A DNA stretch of 64,000 nucleotides from Orbaceae bacterium lpD04. GTDB taxonomy: Bacteria > Pseudomonadota > Gammaproteobacteria > Enterobacterales > Orbaceae. Under the pieces are notes generated by a model. That model ran no database searches. It saw nothing but the letters and a program-made list of their open reading frames with translations, and was not told where the DNA came from. The stretch lies in the NCBI GenBank assembly GCA_036251935.1, contig CP133967.1, forward strand, positions 1,683,488 through 1,747,487, written 5' to 3'. The position numbers were made by a program, and so were the translations under genes. This document shows positions 10,801-20,091 of this stretch, in pieces. Within the stretch, counting starts at the first letter, position 1; each line of letters starts with the position of its first letter.

Positions 10801-13779
10801 TTATCGGTATTAGTTAAGCAGCCATCGGGTGTTTATAAATACGAATCTAAACGTAAGGATACCGTGCTTTCGCAAATGCCATTTGCTATTGATAAAACAT
10901 CGACTAATTATGCAATTAGTGATGAGCTGCCGGGAAATTACCTATTACAAATTAAAAATAAAAGCGGCTATCTCATTTATCAAACGGCTTATTCGGTTGC
11001 AGGCACAGCAAATATTACCCGTAATTTGGATCGTAATGCTGAGTTAGAGTTAAAAATAAGTAATAACCAATATAAAGCGGGTGATGAAATTGAAGTATCG
11101 ATTACCGCGCCTTATGTTGGTAGCGGCATCATTACGATTGAACGTGATAAAGTTTATGCATGGCAATGGTTTAAAACGACGACCACAAGCTCAGTTCAAA
11201 AAATCACGGTGCCTGAAGGCATTGAAGGTAATGCCTATATTAATGTGCAATTTATTCGCGATCCAAGCTCAGATGAAATTTTTATGAGCCCATTAAGTTA
11301 CGCTGTCACGCCATTTAAAATCTCTAATGATAAATTTAATGACCATATAAAACTTACTGCGCCAGATAAAATTAAACCCGGTGAGATTTTACCTATTACC
11401 CTTCAAACCAATAGTAAACAGCGCGTAATTATTTTTGCAATTGATGAAGGTATTTTACAAGTTGCCGACTATAAATTAAAAAATCCATTAAATGAATTCA
11501 TTCGTAAAAAAGCGTTATCGGTTAAAACGCTACAAATACTTGATTTAATCTTGCCTGACTATAATCGGTTATTAAACCTATCAGCGCCAGGTGGTGATAT
11601 GTATGAATTAAAAGATGAGCTTTCGGGGCATCTAAACCCGTTTAAACGCAAGGTAGATAATCCCGTTACCTACTGGTCTGGTATTATTGATGTAGATGGC
11701 GTTAAAACCGTTGACTACTTCGTTCCTGACTATTTTAACGGCAAAATTCGAATCATGGCGGTTTCGGTAGGTAAAGAGACGATGGGCAGTACCCAAACAA
11801 CGACAACTGTGCGTAATGATTTTGTACTAACGCCTAACATTCCTTATTTTGTAGCGCCAAATGATGAATTTGAAATTAGTTTAAGTGTGGCAAATAATTT
11901 AGAAGATACGAGCGACAAGGCAATCCCAATTACTGTTACCCTTAACACAACGCCGCAATTAACGCTTATTGATGAAGCGACGAAAACCATTGATCTTAGT
12001 CCAATGAAAGAAGGCACCCTTAAATTTAAACTAAAAGCGACCGATAATTTAGGTAGTGGCGATCTGCATTTTACTGCAAGTTATCATGATAAGGTTGTTA
12101 AGCGTAATGTCAGTACCTCTGTGCGCCCTGCTTCTCAATATCGACTTAAAACAGTTATGGGCCGAATGGATGGTAGCAAGCAGAGTTTTACTGATATAAG
12201 GGATATGTATGCACCATTTAGTGAGCGTGATGCATCAGTATCGTATTCCCCTCTTATTTTAAGTAGAGGCTTAGCGACTTATCTTGCTAATTATCCTCAC
12301 TTATGTTCAGAACAGATCCTAAGCCAAGCAATGCCGCTACTGTTAAATAGTAAGTATCCAGATTTTGAATTAGTTAAAAATAATTCGATTAAATTAGATA
12401 GCCTTTTCCAGATGCTACAAACACGGCAAAATAGTGAAGGTGCAATTGGCTTATGGTACTCTAGCTACAATGTTGATCCGTTTATTACTTTATATGCAGT
12501 AAACTTTATGCTGGAAGCGAAAGAGGCAGATCAATTAATACCGAATAAAATGCTTGAAAATGCCAATAAATATATCAAGCAAATCGCATCATCAACACGA
12601 ACTGACCAATACGGTCTACGTTTACGTGCTTATGCCATTTACTTATTAACCCGGCAAAATCAGGTCACAACCAGTTACTTAGCCTCAATTGTCGCTGATC
12701 TTAATGATAACCGCAGCAAGGGGTGGCAAACCGATTTAACCGCACTTTATTTAGCATCATCTTATCAGATGCTAAAAATGGATAGAGAAGCAAATCAATT
12801 ATTAAAACCAGTATGGCAAGAACTCGCTAATGCCTATGATAACGCTTGGTGGAATCATAACTATTACGATCCACTGGTTTTAGAAGCAGGAAAAATTTAT
12901 TTAATTGCGAAACATTTTCCTAAGCAAGCTAAAGATATTCCGCCACAAGCATTAGAAAATCTTGTTTTAATGCTTAATCAAGAGCGTTATACGACCCAGT
13001 CATCGGCAATGACGTTGCTTGCTTTAGATAGCTATGTTTCAAGCATCAACAAAGACAAACTAGCGGCTGATGATTTAACTATCACCAGTGAATCTAAAGT
13101 TGATGAACAAAATAAATATCAAACGATAGCCAAGTTAAAAGGATTATTAGCTAAAGGCTCATTCACCGCCGATGCTCGCACCGTTAGCTTTAATAATCAA
13201 ACTCACCTACCTGCTTGGTATTTAATGTCACAGCAAGGATTTGATAAAACCATACAAACACAGCCAATTACTAAAGGGCTTGAAGTCTATCGTGAATTTA
13301 CCGATGAAAAAGGTAATATCGTTAATCAAGTTACACTTGGTGATAAAATCAATGTGACCGTCAGAATTAGAACCCTATCAAAAGAAGGCGCAACCAACAT
13401 AGCTATCGTTGACTTATTACCGGGCGGCTTTGAGGTTGTTCAACAGCCAATAAGCAGCACTAAAGATAACTATCAGGAAAATGATGAATATGACGGTGAA
13501 GATGAAGAAAATTACCAATCCGATGAAGGATATCATTGGATATCACCAATTGCAGTGGGTAATTATACTTGGTATCCTGATTACACTGATGTAAGAGAAG
13601 ATCGCGTCATTATTTATGGTTCAACAGCTAACAATAAGACTCAAACATTTACTTACCAAATAAAAGCAACCAATATCGGTCAGTACATCGTACCATCGGC
13701 TTACGGTGAAGCAATGTATGATCGTGATATCCAAGCGGTATCGAAAGGTGGTGATCTGATCTCTGTCATAGCGAAATAA
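7807..13779 (+). CDS. Bacterial alpha-2-macroglobulin (thioester type), membrane anchored
   Basis: A 1990-residue protein. Two hydrophobic segments occupy about residues 5-40 and 75-100, so it is anchored in the inner membrane facing the periplasm and is not a lipoprotein like E. coli YfhM (1653 residues). MG-type beta domains follow; the canonical GVYRPGD stretch is near residue 720. The thioester motif CSEQ places the reactive Cys at about residue 1500, followed by the helical thioester domain and a C-terminal receptor-like domain with an acidic insert (DEYDGEDEEN). It is thought to trap attacking proteases and to work with PBP1C, whose gene follows 60 bases on. Confidence 0.9.
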   Translation: MGFLRLLLRIPFYILSIIWEACLYFALFLLVLLRIILWAISPIIGDVNWSTPKWYPNVKQHYQSLSAALAKRKTLIGSTIIIVIIAYFSGNYLYHWYLNRPKSIDFAPTIINTYHANYDKPYYSNSTLDISFSGNSRSPAPLELIGKPITEGISISPNIDGVWRWSSDSIIEFKPTHTWPLGVKYTVKLNDEKLFANDNKLQDNSNSYTFATQEFSYSINDKQLYQDPINTKNRMAIFTINFSHPVNKVSFENKISLELINKRSSFFIKSYDYTISYDDNLTTAYIKSSQLDLPEEDCDLKLKIDKGIMASMGSNLTSMASYDSLFVPSKYNLNINNSDISLVEINNQKIQQVLTISFNYNVNASDLNKILKVWQLPINRNKKYREDYYSVFSKKNKTRFNVDQNDLANAQLLPLKAIDTEQNYQNQISFEFKADQGKELYIEVKQPLVSDGGYYLSKEYLDVKTVPMYPAVMNFATSGSLLSLSGDKKIPVVSRNMSKLKLDIERVIPSQLQHLVSFNQNDFQWMDFGDLDSDNFVEKYSVTKSINGAAESINYSDVDLSQYLKKDLNGNEIRGVFLVRLYGNHQENEKESFDYYTSRFIIVTDIGIINKKSLDQSQDIFIQSIRSGEPIKNAKVSVLGVNGIEITSQQTDDNGHAHFAPLSDYYQGIKPLYFVVEKGQDLSFLPISSYDRQLNFSRFDVGGIYETVDGGELRTHLFSDRGVYRPGDTFHIGMIVRAQDWSKSLDGIQLEADIYDPKSNRVKTQSIVLDEYGFKELAYKTNYSSPTGEWYINLYLKNPKEDYRTLLGSTSVVIREFEPDKTAVSLTLLPEIKEGWVHPDALSAKVDAKNLFGTPAQNRVVKSQLYLEPSAPYFKKYDNYAFYQNISRNQNSFNIAIEETLTDENGIASLALPITSFDGNYTAKLLTEVFEPDSGRSVSATSTIFVSPNDYLVGAKADGRLDYIKKDSTRIINFIAIAPNLEQISLTDLTLVKLEQKYLSVLVKQPSGVYKYESKRKDTVLSQMPFAIDKTSTNYAISDELPGNYLLQIKNKSGYLIYQTAYSVAGTANITRNLDRNAELELKISNNQYKAGDEIEVSITAPYVGSGIITIERDKVYAWQWFKTTTTSSVQKITVPEGIEGNAYINVQFIRDPSSDEIFMSPLSYAVTPFKISNDKFNDHIKLTAPDKIKPGEILPITLQTNSKQRVIIFAIDEGILQVADYKLKNPLNEFIRKKALSVKTLQILDLILPDYNRLLNLSAPGGDMYELKDELSGHLNPFKRKVDNPVTYWSGIIDVDGVKTVDYFVPDYFNGKIRIMAVSVGKETMGSTQTTTTVRNDFVLTPNIPYFVAPNDEFEISLSVANNLEDTSDKAIPITVTLNTTPQLTLIDEATKTIDLSPMKEGTLKFKLKATDNLGSGDLHFTASYHDKVVKRNVSTSVRPASQYRLKTVMGRMDGSKQSFTDIRDMYAPFSERDASVSYSPLILSRGLATYLANYPHLCSEQILSQAMPLLLNSKYPDFELVKNNSIKLDSLFQMLQTRQNSEGAIGLWYSSYNVDPFITLYAVNFMLEAKEADQLIPNKMLENANKYIKQIASSTRTDQYGLRLRAYAIYLLTRQNQVTTSYLASIVADLNDNRSKGWQTDLTALYLASSYQMLKMDREANQLLKPVWQELANAYDNAWWNHNYYDPLVLEAGKIYLIAKHFPKQAKDIPPQALENLVLMLNQERYTTQSSAMTLLALDSYVSSINKDKLAADDLTITSESKVDEQNKYQTIAKLKGLLAKGSFTADARTVSFNNQTHLPAWYLMSQQGFDKTIQTQPITKGLEVYREFTDEKGNIVNQVTLGDKINVTVRIRTLSKEGATNIAIVDLLPGGFEVVQQPISSTKDNYQENDEYDGEDEENYQSDEGYHWISPIAVGNYTWYPDYTDVREDRVIIYGSTANNKTQTFTYQIKATNIGQYIVPSAYGEAMYDRDIQAVSKGGDLISVIAK

Positions 13780-13796
13780 CCGCGCGATAAGCCATA

Positions 13797-13820
13797 TAAA
13801 GGGTACCAAAGTACCCTTTA
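13797..13820 (+). terminator. Hairpin between macroglobulin and pbpC
   Basis: TAAAGGGTAC (13797-13806) and GTACCCTTTA (13811-13820) pair around CAAA, followed by a weak AT tail (ATTTAATT). It lies 18 bases after the macroglobulin stop and 20 before pbpC, so it probably tunes read-through and does not fully stop transcription. Confidence 0.55.
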
Positions 13821-13839
13821 ATTTAATTCATAAGATGTT

Positions 13840-16200
13840 ATGTCGATAATTTTAAATTTTATTAAAAAATATCAAAATAGTTTAATGGTTTTATTACTGT
13901 TAGCGTTGATTGCAGTTACGGTGCGATTGTATCCCCATGCGCCGCTATCGCAATCATTAACGTTTTCAAATACCTATTATGATGAGCATAATAAGCTGCT
14001 TCGAATAACCTTAGCAGACGATGAGCGATATCGACTATGGACGCCGCTTGAAGATATATCGCCTAATGTTATTGATGGTTTACTATTACATGAAGATAGG
14101 TGGTTTTATTATCACCCTGGCTTTAATCCAATTAGCCTAACACGCGCTTTTTTTGCGACCTACCTGGGCGGAGGAAACCGGCAAGGCGCCTCAACAATCA
14201 CCATGCAATTAGCTAGAATGCATTGGAAACTCAATACTAAAACCATTGAGGGAAAATTAATCCAGCTAGCAAGGGCTATCGAGCTCGAATTAATGTACTC
14301 TAAACATGATATTTTAGAAGCTTACCTTAATTACGCCCCCTTTGGCCGCAATATCGAAAGCGTTGGCGCGGCCTCTTTGATCTATTTTGACAAACCGGTA
14401 TCACAAGTTAATTTGCCTGAAGCATTGACGCTTACCGTTTTACCGCAATCACCTACCTATCGCATTGATAAACAAACTGGCATTGCCGGTAACGCCTTAG
14501 TGAATGCTCGAAATCAATTATTTCAGCGCTGGCAAGAAATCTACCATAGCGAGGATAATATTGCCGCATTATTTAATCAATCATTGATTATGCGTCAGCC
14601 AGAGCAACTGCCCTTTTTGGCGCCTCATTTTATTAACCAAATTATTCAACAGCAATTAGGTAATAGTCATCAATCAAAAATTATCACAACGCTAGATAAT
14701 AACTTACAAACAATCATTGAAAATCAAGTAAATGTCTTTATTGAACGAAATAGTCAAACCGGCATTAAAAATGCCACAGTATTATTAGTTGATACAAAAA
14801 CGATGGGGGTTAAAGCGCTTATTGGCTCGGCAGATTATTTTAATAATGATATACAAGGCCAAGTTAATGGGACAATAGCCAAAAGATCGCCAGGTTCAAC
14901 TTTAAAACCCTTTATATATGGACTTGGCTTCGATCAAGGTATTTTACATCCGATGAGTATATTAAAAGATGTTGAAACTGATTTTGGTTTTTATACCCCT
15001 GAAAATTTTGACCGTAATTTTAAAGGCCCGATTTCAGCTACCGAAGCGCTTATTAAAAGTCGTAACATTCCCGCCGTTTTTATTGCATCAAAACTTAAAA
15101 CGCCTTCATTTTATCAGTTTTTAACAGCCGCAAATATCGCAAATCTAGCCAGTGAAGAACATTACGGTTTAGCCTTAGTATTAGGGGGTGGTGAGGTCAC
15201 CTCGCAAGAGCTAGCGACATTATACGCAATGCTTGAAAATCGGGGAAAATGGCAACCACTTAAATTTATCGCTAAGCAAACAGATAATACCTCAGTTGTT
15301 AAAAAGCTTTTAAGCCCACAAGCAAGCTTTATGACCAAAGATATGCTACTTAAAAATACGCGTAAACAAGATATCTTATTTAAGAAGCAAAATACCGCAA
15401 TCCCGGTATACTTTAAAACTGGCACGTCATGGGGGTTTCGTGATGCTTGGACCGCTGGCGGATTTAAACAATATGTACTCATCGTTTGGTTAGGTAACTT
15501 TGATGGTTCTAGCAACAATGCCTTTGTTGGCGCAGATGCCGCAACCCCACTATTTTTTAACATTATTGATGCAATCAATAACTATTATCCAAATACCAGA
15601 GCACCAAATCAGGAATTACCAAAGAATATGAAAAAGGTTGATATCTGTTTGCCTAGCGGCAATCTCGTTACTAAATGGTGCAAAGTAAAAGGTAAAACAT
15701 GGTTTATTCCAGGCGTTTCGCCAATCACGGTTGATAATATCTATCGCCCAGTAATGATTGATAATCTATCGGGCAAAGTTGCGTGCGCGCCATATAACTT
15801 GCAAACATCACACGTCGAAGTATTTGAATATTGGCCCTCTGACTTAGCCAAAATTTTTGCAAAAGCAGGCATGCAAAAGAAATCCCCCCCAGATAGTTCT
15901 CACTGTTTATCACCGCATAATTATTTAGGTCAAGCCCCAAAAATCACCTCGCCATTAAAGAATGTGGTATATCAATTTAGGATAAATAATCAAAAAAATG
16001 AACGTATTAGCTTAAATGCTAATGTTGATGGTGAGGTTAAAAAATTATACTGGTTTATTGATAATCAATTCATTGGCAGTAGTTTACAAAACCAAACATT
16101 AGATTTGCTACCAACGAAAAGCGGCGTATTTAAATTACTGGTAGTTGATGATTTAGGGCGCAGTGACGCTCGCACAATCAAAGTAGAGTTATTAGAATAA
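13840..16200 (+). CDS. pbpC: Penicillin-binding protein 1C
   Basis: A 786-residue bifunctional peptidoglycan synthase. An N-terminal membrane segment (about 15-30) precedes the glycosyltransferase domain with HEDRWFYYHPG (catalytic Glu near 85) and GASTITMQLAR. The transpeptidase domain has the active-site Ser in SPGSTLKPF (about 353), an SRN triad and KTGTS (about 526). The C-terminal 90 residues are the PBP1C-specific BiPBP_C beta domain. Pairing with a macroglobulin gene is widespread in proteobacteria and points to joint repair of walls damaged by attack. Confidence 0.95.
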   Translation: MSIILNFIKKYQNSLMVLLLLALIAVTVRLYPHAPLSQSLTFSNTYYDEHNKLLRITLADDERYRLWTPLEDISPNVIDGLLLHEDRWFYYHPGFNPISLTRAFFATYLGGGNRQGASTITMQLARMHWKLNTKTIEGKLIQLARAIELELMYSKHDILEAYLNYAPFGRNIESVGAASLIYFDKPVSQVNLPEALTLTVLPQSPTYRIDKQTGIAGNALVNARNQLFQRWQEIYHSEDNIAALFNQSLIMRQPEQLPFLAPHFINQIIQQQLGNSHQSKIITTLDNNLQTIIENQVNVFIERNSQTGIKNATVLLVDTKTMGVKALIGSADYFNNDIQGQVNGTIAKRSPGSTLKPFIYGLGFDQGILHPMSILKDVETDFGFYTPENFDRNFKGPISATEALIKSRNIPAVFIASKLKTPSFYQFLTAANIANLASEEHYGLALVLGGGEVTSQELATLYAMLENRGKWQPLKFIAKQTDNTSVVKKLLSPQASFMTKDMLLKNTRKQDILFKKQNTAIPVYFKTGTSWGFRDAWTAGGFKQYVLIVWLGNFDGSSNNAFVGADAATPLFFNIIDAINNYYPNTRAPNQELPKNMKKVDICLPSGNLVTKWCKVKGKTWFIPGVSPITVDNIYRPVMIDNLSGKVACAPYNLQTSHVEVFEYWPSDLAKIFAKAGMQKKSPPDSSHCLSPHNYLGQAPKITSPLKNVVYQFRINNQKNERISLNANVDGEVKKLYWFIDNQFIGSSLQNQTLDLLPTKSGVFKLLVVDDLGRSDARTIKVELLE

Positions 16201-16279
16201 GTTATATCAATAGATATGGCATTGCTGTTTATTTTATTTACGATATTATTTTATAGCTTCACTCACATAAGGACTTTTG

Positions 16280-16966
16280 ATGGACTACACCCTCTACATC
16301 GGTAATAAAAATTACTCTACATGGTCAATGCGCCCTTGGGTCGTAATGAAATATTTTGATATCAATTTTGATGAAAAATTGATTCGATTTGATAGCTTTG
16401 CTAATGACTCTCTCTTTAAACAAACCATTCTAACGATTAATCCTTATGGTACCGTGCCGGTACTGATTAATGATGATACCACCATCACCGATTCTTTAGC
16501 GATTTGTGAATACCTTGCAGAAAACCATCAAAATTTAGCGTTATGGCCGAAAGATCCGAAACAAAAAGCCATAGCAAGAAGCATCGTTGCAAAAATGCAT
16601 AATGGCTATTTGCATATTCGTAATCATTTACCGATGAATATTGAAGCGTCACTCGCTCAAATTGGTCAAATTATTTTACGTGACCACCTTGACGTTAAAA
16701 ATGAAATTAAATTTTTTGATGAACAGATATCATCAATTTTAGCTAAGTCGAATGGGAAATATTTATTTGGTGATTTTAGTGTTGCTGATGCATTTTATGC
16801 ACCGATGTGTTTAAGATTAAAAACCTATCAAATTCCAACTTCGAACCATTTGAATCGTTATATTGAGACTATCTACCAAACAAAAGGGATTAGTGACTGG
16901 ATTGCAGAGGCCTTACTTGAAAAAGATTTTATCCCCATGGATGAACCCTACCGATTTAATCGCTAA
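16280..16966 (+). CDS. Glutathione S-transferase family protein
   Basis: A 228-residue thioredoxin-fold plus helical GST. The N-terminal block YIGNKNYSTWSMRPW contains the Ser used by many bacterial GSTs to activate glutathione, and TVPVLI has the cis-Pro. The ATG at 16280 has AAGGA at the right distance (16268-16273); a TTG one codon earlier is less likely. The substrate is unknown. A clear terminator follows, so it is probably monocistronic. Confidence 0.85.
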   Translation: MDYTLYIGNKNYSTWSMRPWVVMKYFDINFDEKLIRFDSFANDSLFKQTILTINPYGTVPVLINDDTTITDSLAICEYLAENHQNLALWPKDPKQKAIARSIVAKMHNGYLHIRNHLPMNIEASLAQIGQIILRDHLDVKNEIKFFDEQISSILAKSNGKYLFGDFSVADAFYAPMCLRLKTYQIPTSNHLNRYIETIYQTKGISDWIAEALLEKDFIPMDEPYRFNR

Positions 16967-16973
16967 TTAATAT

Positions 16974-16993
16974 AAACGCCCATCCGGGCGTTT
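16974..16993 (+). terminator. Terminator after the GST gene
   Basis: AAACGCCC (16974-16981) and GGGCGTTT (16986-16993) form an 8-bp stem with the loop ATCC, followed by an AT-rich tail. It begins 7 bases after the GST stop codon. Confidence 0.75.
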
Positions 16994-17031
16994 GTTAATA
17001 ATTATTTTGTAATATAACGTGCAAACAAGTA

Positions 17032-17322
17032 TTAAATAACGTGTTTCATCACATGAACTTTTTTTTTCGCAACTTTACCCTCAGCAAACTGCGCGAAATG
17101 TTTATAATGTGGCTCTGCATTATGCTCATCTATCGCTTGTTTCGATTGCCAAGACTCAGTAAAAACATAAGTATAGGGATCTTTTACATCTTGATTAAGA
17201 TCATATTGAATGCAGCCTTGCTCTTTACGACTACCTTCAACAATTTTTTTAAATTCAGTTTGAAACTCAGCATTAAATTCAGGCTTAATAGTAAAAATTG
17301 CGACAATATTTAATATACTCAT
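17032..17322 (-). CDS. Antibiotic-biosynthesis-monooxygenase-fold protein (quinol monooxygenase-like)
   Basis: A 96-residue single ABM domain. Typical features are the first strand LNIVAIFTIKPE, GCIQYDLNQD, YVFTESWQSKQAIDEHN and the terminal His-rich PHYKHF. Relatives include YgiN, a quinol monooxygenase, and heme- or quinone-handling dimers. GAGGGG lies 8 bases before the ATG. It is convergent with the GST gene and sits 48 bases after the next minus-strand gene, so it may share that transcript. Confidence 0.8.
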   Translation of the reverse strand: MSILNIVAIFTIKPEFNAEFQTEFKKIVEGSRKEQGCIQYDLNQDVKDPYTYVFTESWQSKQAIDEHNAEPHYKHFAQFAEGKVAKKKVHVMKHVI

Positions 17323-17370
17323 CTTTATCCCCTCGTTATCATATTTATGATTAGAATAATCCTAATACCG

Positions 17371-18432
17371 TTATTTGATAATATTCTTTTTGATCTCAAA
17401 AGCTAAGTTTGGATCCCACATTGCGCCAGTTGCGCTCATTACCGCATTAGCGCCAGCATCAATATACTGCTGATAGTGCTGTGCTGAGCTCACGCCACCA
17501 ACACCAATAATGGCAAAGTCACTAGCAAGCTCATTACGTAATCGCGCTAAACGCATAACCATTTCGATGCCAGCCCAGCGGATCGCATCACCACAAACCC
17601 CGCCAGCTGGCCTATCATGACCTAATGCAGGATCACCATTTTTATCGACAGGCCTTGCAGATAAGGTATTAATGGTACTAAACCCATCAACCACACCGTG
17701 TAATTTTTTGAGTAATGGCATCACATCGTCATCGTTGGCAAAATAAGCTAATTTTAAAAATAGGGGCTTGTCAGGTACCGCATTTTTAATCTCTTTGGCA
17801 ACGCGTTCAACTTTATCAAAATCAAAACAGAGTAATTTATGTACCCCTTCATTAGGGCAACTTAAGTTAGCCTCAAGGATCGGCGCATTTGTTTGGGCAA
17901 CCAAACGTGCCGCTAACGCGTAGTCTTTTTCGATCGTTGCTTCATTACCCGGCGTTCCTTGAAAACTACCAATTACATATTGACCTTTTTTAGCCGCATT
18001 AACCGCATCAGCTAAATCCTCTTGCCAAACGTCAGGATCAAATGATGGCACACCAAATGAATTAGTAATTGATATAGGCGATTGATAATTACGATCAGCA
18101 AGCACCGTATCGACTTGATGAGATAATTGCCCTTTAGGATGAATAGATAGCACATTTGGTAATGGGTGGCTTTTGTGGGCTTTTGTGCGCACCGTTTTAT
18201 ATACACATAAATCAAAGCCATATGCTAAAGCTGCTTTAACATAGTTGGCATTGAGTAATGGCCCGGCGGGAATACCAAATGGCAAATTAACACTTAAATT
18301 TAAAAAATGTGACGGCTTAGTAACCTCAATCACTGTCTTAGGACTATGGGCAAAATCACCAAATGGCCCCTGCTCATAGTTATCTTCATAACTTAATAAT
18401 GGGTCGTAAAAAGGAGTAATTGTCTTTTTCAT
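17371..18432 (-). CDS. Dihydroorotate dehydrogenase-like flavoprotein
   Basis: A 353-residue FMN TIM-barrel enzyme of the class 1 dihydroorotate/dihydropyrimidine dehydrogenase family. PAGPLLNA near the N-terminus, NLSCPNEG (with the family Cys), FLKLAYF and the FMN phosphate-binding GVGGVSSAQHYQQYIDAG are visible. It is longer than a 310-residue PyrD-A, with an N-terminal extension. It follows the amidohydrolase with a 30-base gap, so the two likely share an operon. Whether it makes pyrimidines or works in a reductive degradation route is open. Confidence 0.75.
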   Translation of the reverse strand: MKKTITPFYDPLLSYEDNYEQGPFGDFAHSPKTVIEVTKPSHFLNLSVNLPFGIPAGPLLNANYVKAALAYGFDLCVYKTVRTKAHKSHPLPNVLSIHPKGQLSHQVDTVLADRNYQSPISITNSFGVPSFDPDVWQEDLADAVNAAKKGQYVIGSFQGTPGNEATIEKDYALAARLVAQTNAPILEANLSCPNEGVHKLLCFDFDKVERVAKEIKNAVPDKPLFLKLAYFANDDDVMPLLKKLHGVVDGFSTINTLSARPVDKNGDPALGHDRPAGGVCGDAIRWAGIEMVMRLARLRNELASDFAIIGVGGVSSAQHYQQYIDAGANAVMSATGAMWDPNLAFEIKKNIIK

Positions 18433-18462
18433 TAATTAACCTGTCATTTATATATTGATGAC

Positions 18463-19476
18463 TTATTTTATACCTAAAACAAGGCGACCATTTTTTGTTG
18501 CAACATTAATAACATTATCTAAATCGGTATAACGGCAACCCGTTACAAGTAACTTCAACTCTTCCCACATATTACCCGTTGAGAAAGGTAACATATAATC
18601 GCTAATATTATCAGTACCTATCGCAACGGGAATTCCTGCCATTGATAATTCATCCACTGGCGTTAACGAATTACGAGTAGGCCCTTGATCCTCACGTCTT
18701 GGACTGTCAATCCAAGCAAATGGGCAAGCTATAACCATCATTTTAGCTTCTTTCATTTTTGCATAAAGCTTTTGTCGATACTCAAGGCTATGAGCTGTAA
18801 TTGAAATACTATGAATAGCAACAACCCGGCCATGCATTCCATGTTCAATTGTTTTGTCGGTAAGTTGCTCGGTTTCAATTTCATCTTGAGAATTGAACTG
18901 ATCAACATGCACGTGCACCATTTTACCTAATTTTTTAGCTGTTTGCATTAATACATCTAAATGTACGAGCCCCATTCCCGGGCCATGATCGCGTTCATCA
19001 CGCCTTGGTAGGCCACCAATAATATCGACTAAATCAGCACCTTTATCAAACCAATAACGCGCTTCTTTGTCAATAACGCCTTTTAATGTTTGGTTAACTA
19101 ATTTAATAATAATATCTTTTTTATAGTTTTCTCGCGCTTTAAGTGCCGCTTTAATTGCTCGTTCTTGGGCGATAGGATCAATATCAACAAATGATCCCAT
19201 GGCGGTTACGCCCTGTTCTATCATTCGCTCAACGGCCATACTAAAGTGGCGATAATAGTCATCTTCACTCATTGCCGCTTTTATTTTATCTAATGTATCC
19301 CATTTTTCGATAAGCGTTTGCTTTTGATAGACATCAAAGCTATCGCGAGTGATAGTAAAAGCGCGATCGGCATGCATATGTGCATTAACCCATCCACCTT
19401 GTTCTTTAATGCTTTTCATCAGAAAGGCCTTTAAACTTTGATCTCGACTCGCCAATAAAATTTCTTTATTTATCAT
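18463..19476 (-). CDS. Amidohydrolase (cytosine-deaminase-like)
   Basis: A 337-residue metal-dependent amidohydrolase. The HxH motif NAHMHADR (His33, His35), the second-site HVHVDQFN, AIHSISI and the terminal GTDNISD are the expected metal and catalytic blocks, in order. The pattern is closest to cytosine and isocytosine deaminase-like members, but it lacks the usual N-terminal beta segment and is short. GGGAG is well placed before the ATG. A terminator-like hairpin 45 bases upstream on the same strand suggests control by attenuation. Confidence 0.75.
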   Translation of the reverse strand: MINKEILLASRDQSLKAFLMKSIKEQGGWVNAHMHADRAFTITRDSFDVYQKQTLIEKWDTLDKIKAAMSEDDYYRHFSMAVERMIEQGVTAMGSFVDIDPIAQERAIKAALKARENYKKDIIIKLVNQTLKGVIDKEARYWFDKGADLVDIIGGLPRRDERDHGPGMGLVHLDVLMQTAKKLGKMVHVHVDQFNSQDEIETEQLTDKTIEHGMHGRVVAIHSISITAHSLEYRQKLYAKMKEAKMMVIACPFAWIDSPRREDQGPTRNSLTPVDELSMAGIPVAIGTDNISDYMLPFSTGNMWEELKLLVTGCRYTDLDNVINVATKNGRLVLGIK

Positions 19477-19521
19477 GATAATCTCCCGCTATTTTACTAT
19501 TGTGATACATAAATTTTAGAC

Positions 19522-19547
19522 AAAAAAAATCCCCCGAAATGGAGGAT
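19522..19547 (-). terminator. Intrinsic terminator in the leader of the amidohydrolase operon
   Basis: On the minus strand ATCCTCC (19547-19541) pairs with GGGGGAT (19535-19529), loop ATTTC, one G-U pair, followed by eight T (19529-19522). It is about 45 bases upstream of the amidohydrolase start and the gene beyond it is divergent. It can therefore only end a transcript that began in this intergenic region: a leader, attenuator or small RNA. Confidence 0.65.
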
Positions 19548-20091
19548 CCAAAATTAGAATACATGAGTCTAAAAACAGTCCGTTCAAAATATAATTCAAT
19601 ACTTTTTACCATCACGCTTTTCAAGCTCATTTACCTAATTGACATTAATTGCAACGATTTTAATGCAATAACTAGGAATATCAACTCTTTAATTTCAAAA
19701 AAAATATAAATAAATGAAAATGTTAGAGTATTATTTTTGAGACAAATAAACTGTAAAATTAATTATTTATTGAATGAAAGGCGAATAATAAACGGGCTTA
19801 ATTGATAAAAATCGGTGATTTATGCAGTGAATTTATTTAAAATAACGAGCAATCAAAAAAATGAGACTATTTTTTAATGATCACTTATCACTCATTAAAA
19901 TTAATTATAATCATACTTTAACTCACTTTTACCTTTGATGATGTGTCGAGATAAATGCATAATACAGCAAAGTATTCTATTTAAACCTGATTAAGATGAT
20001 GGAAAGTAAATCGTTAATCTAAAACTCACAAAAAAGTAGAGTTTAGCTATTATTTGCAGCCATTAAAATGCTATTCGTTTAGGAGATCTGC
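19548..20091. other. Divergent intergenic region, AT-rich
   Basis: About 540 bases with no gene-like frame. It must hold the promoters of the divergent amidohydrolase operon and the permease; several TATAAT-like boxes occur but AT richness makes any choice weak. I looked on the minus strand for known purine, TPP, guanidine and preQ1 riboswitch cores and saw no convincing match. The permease ribosome site AGGAG is at its right end. Confidence 0.4.

Noticed and set aside
15162-15578. Minus-strand frame of 138 residues inside pbpC
   Set aside because: Fully antisense to the conserved transpeptidase domain; a shadow frame.
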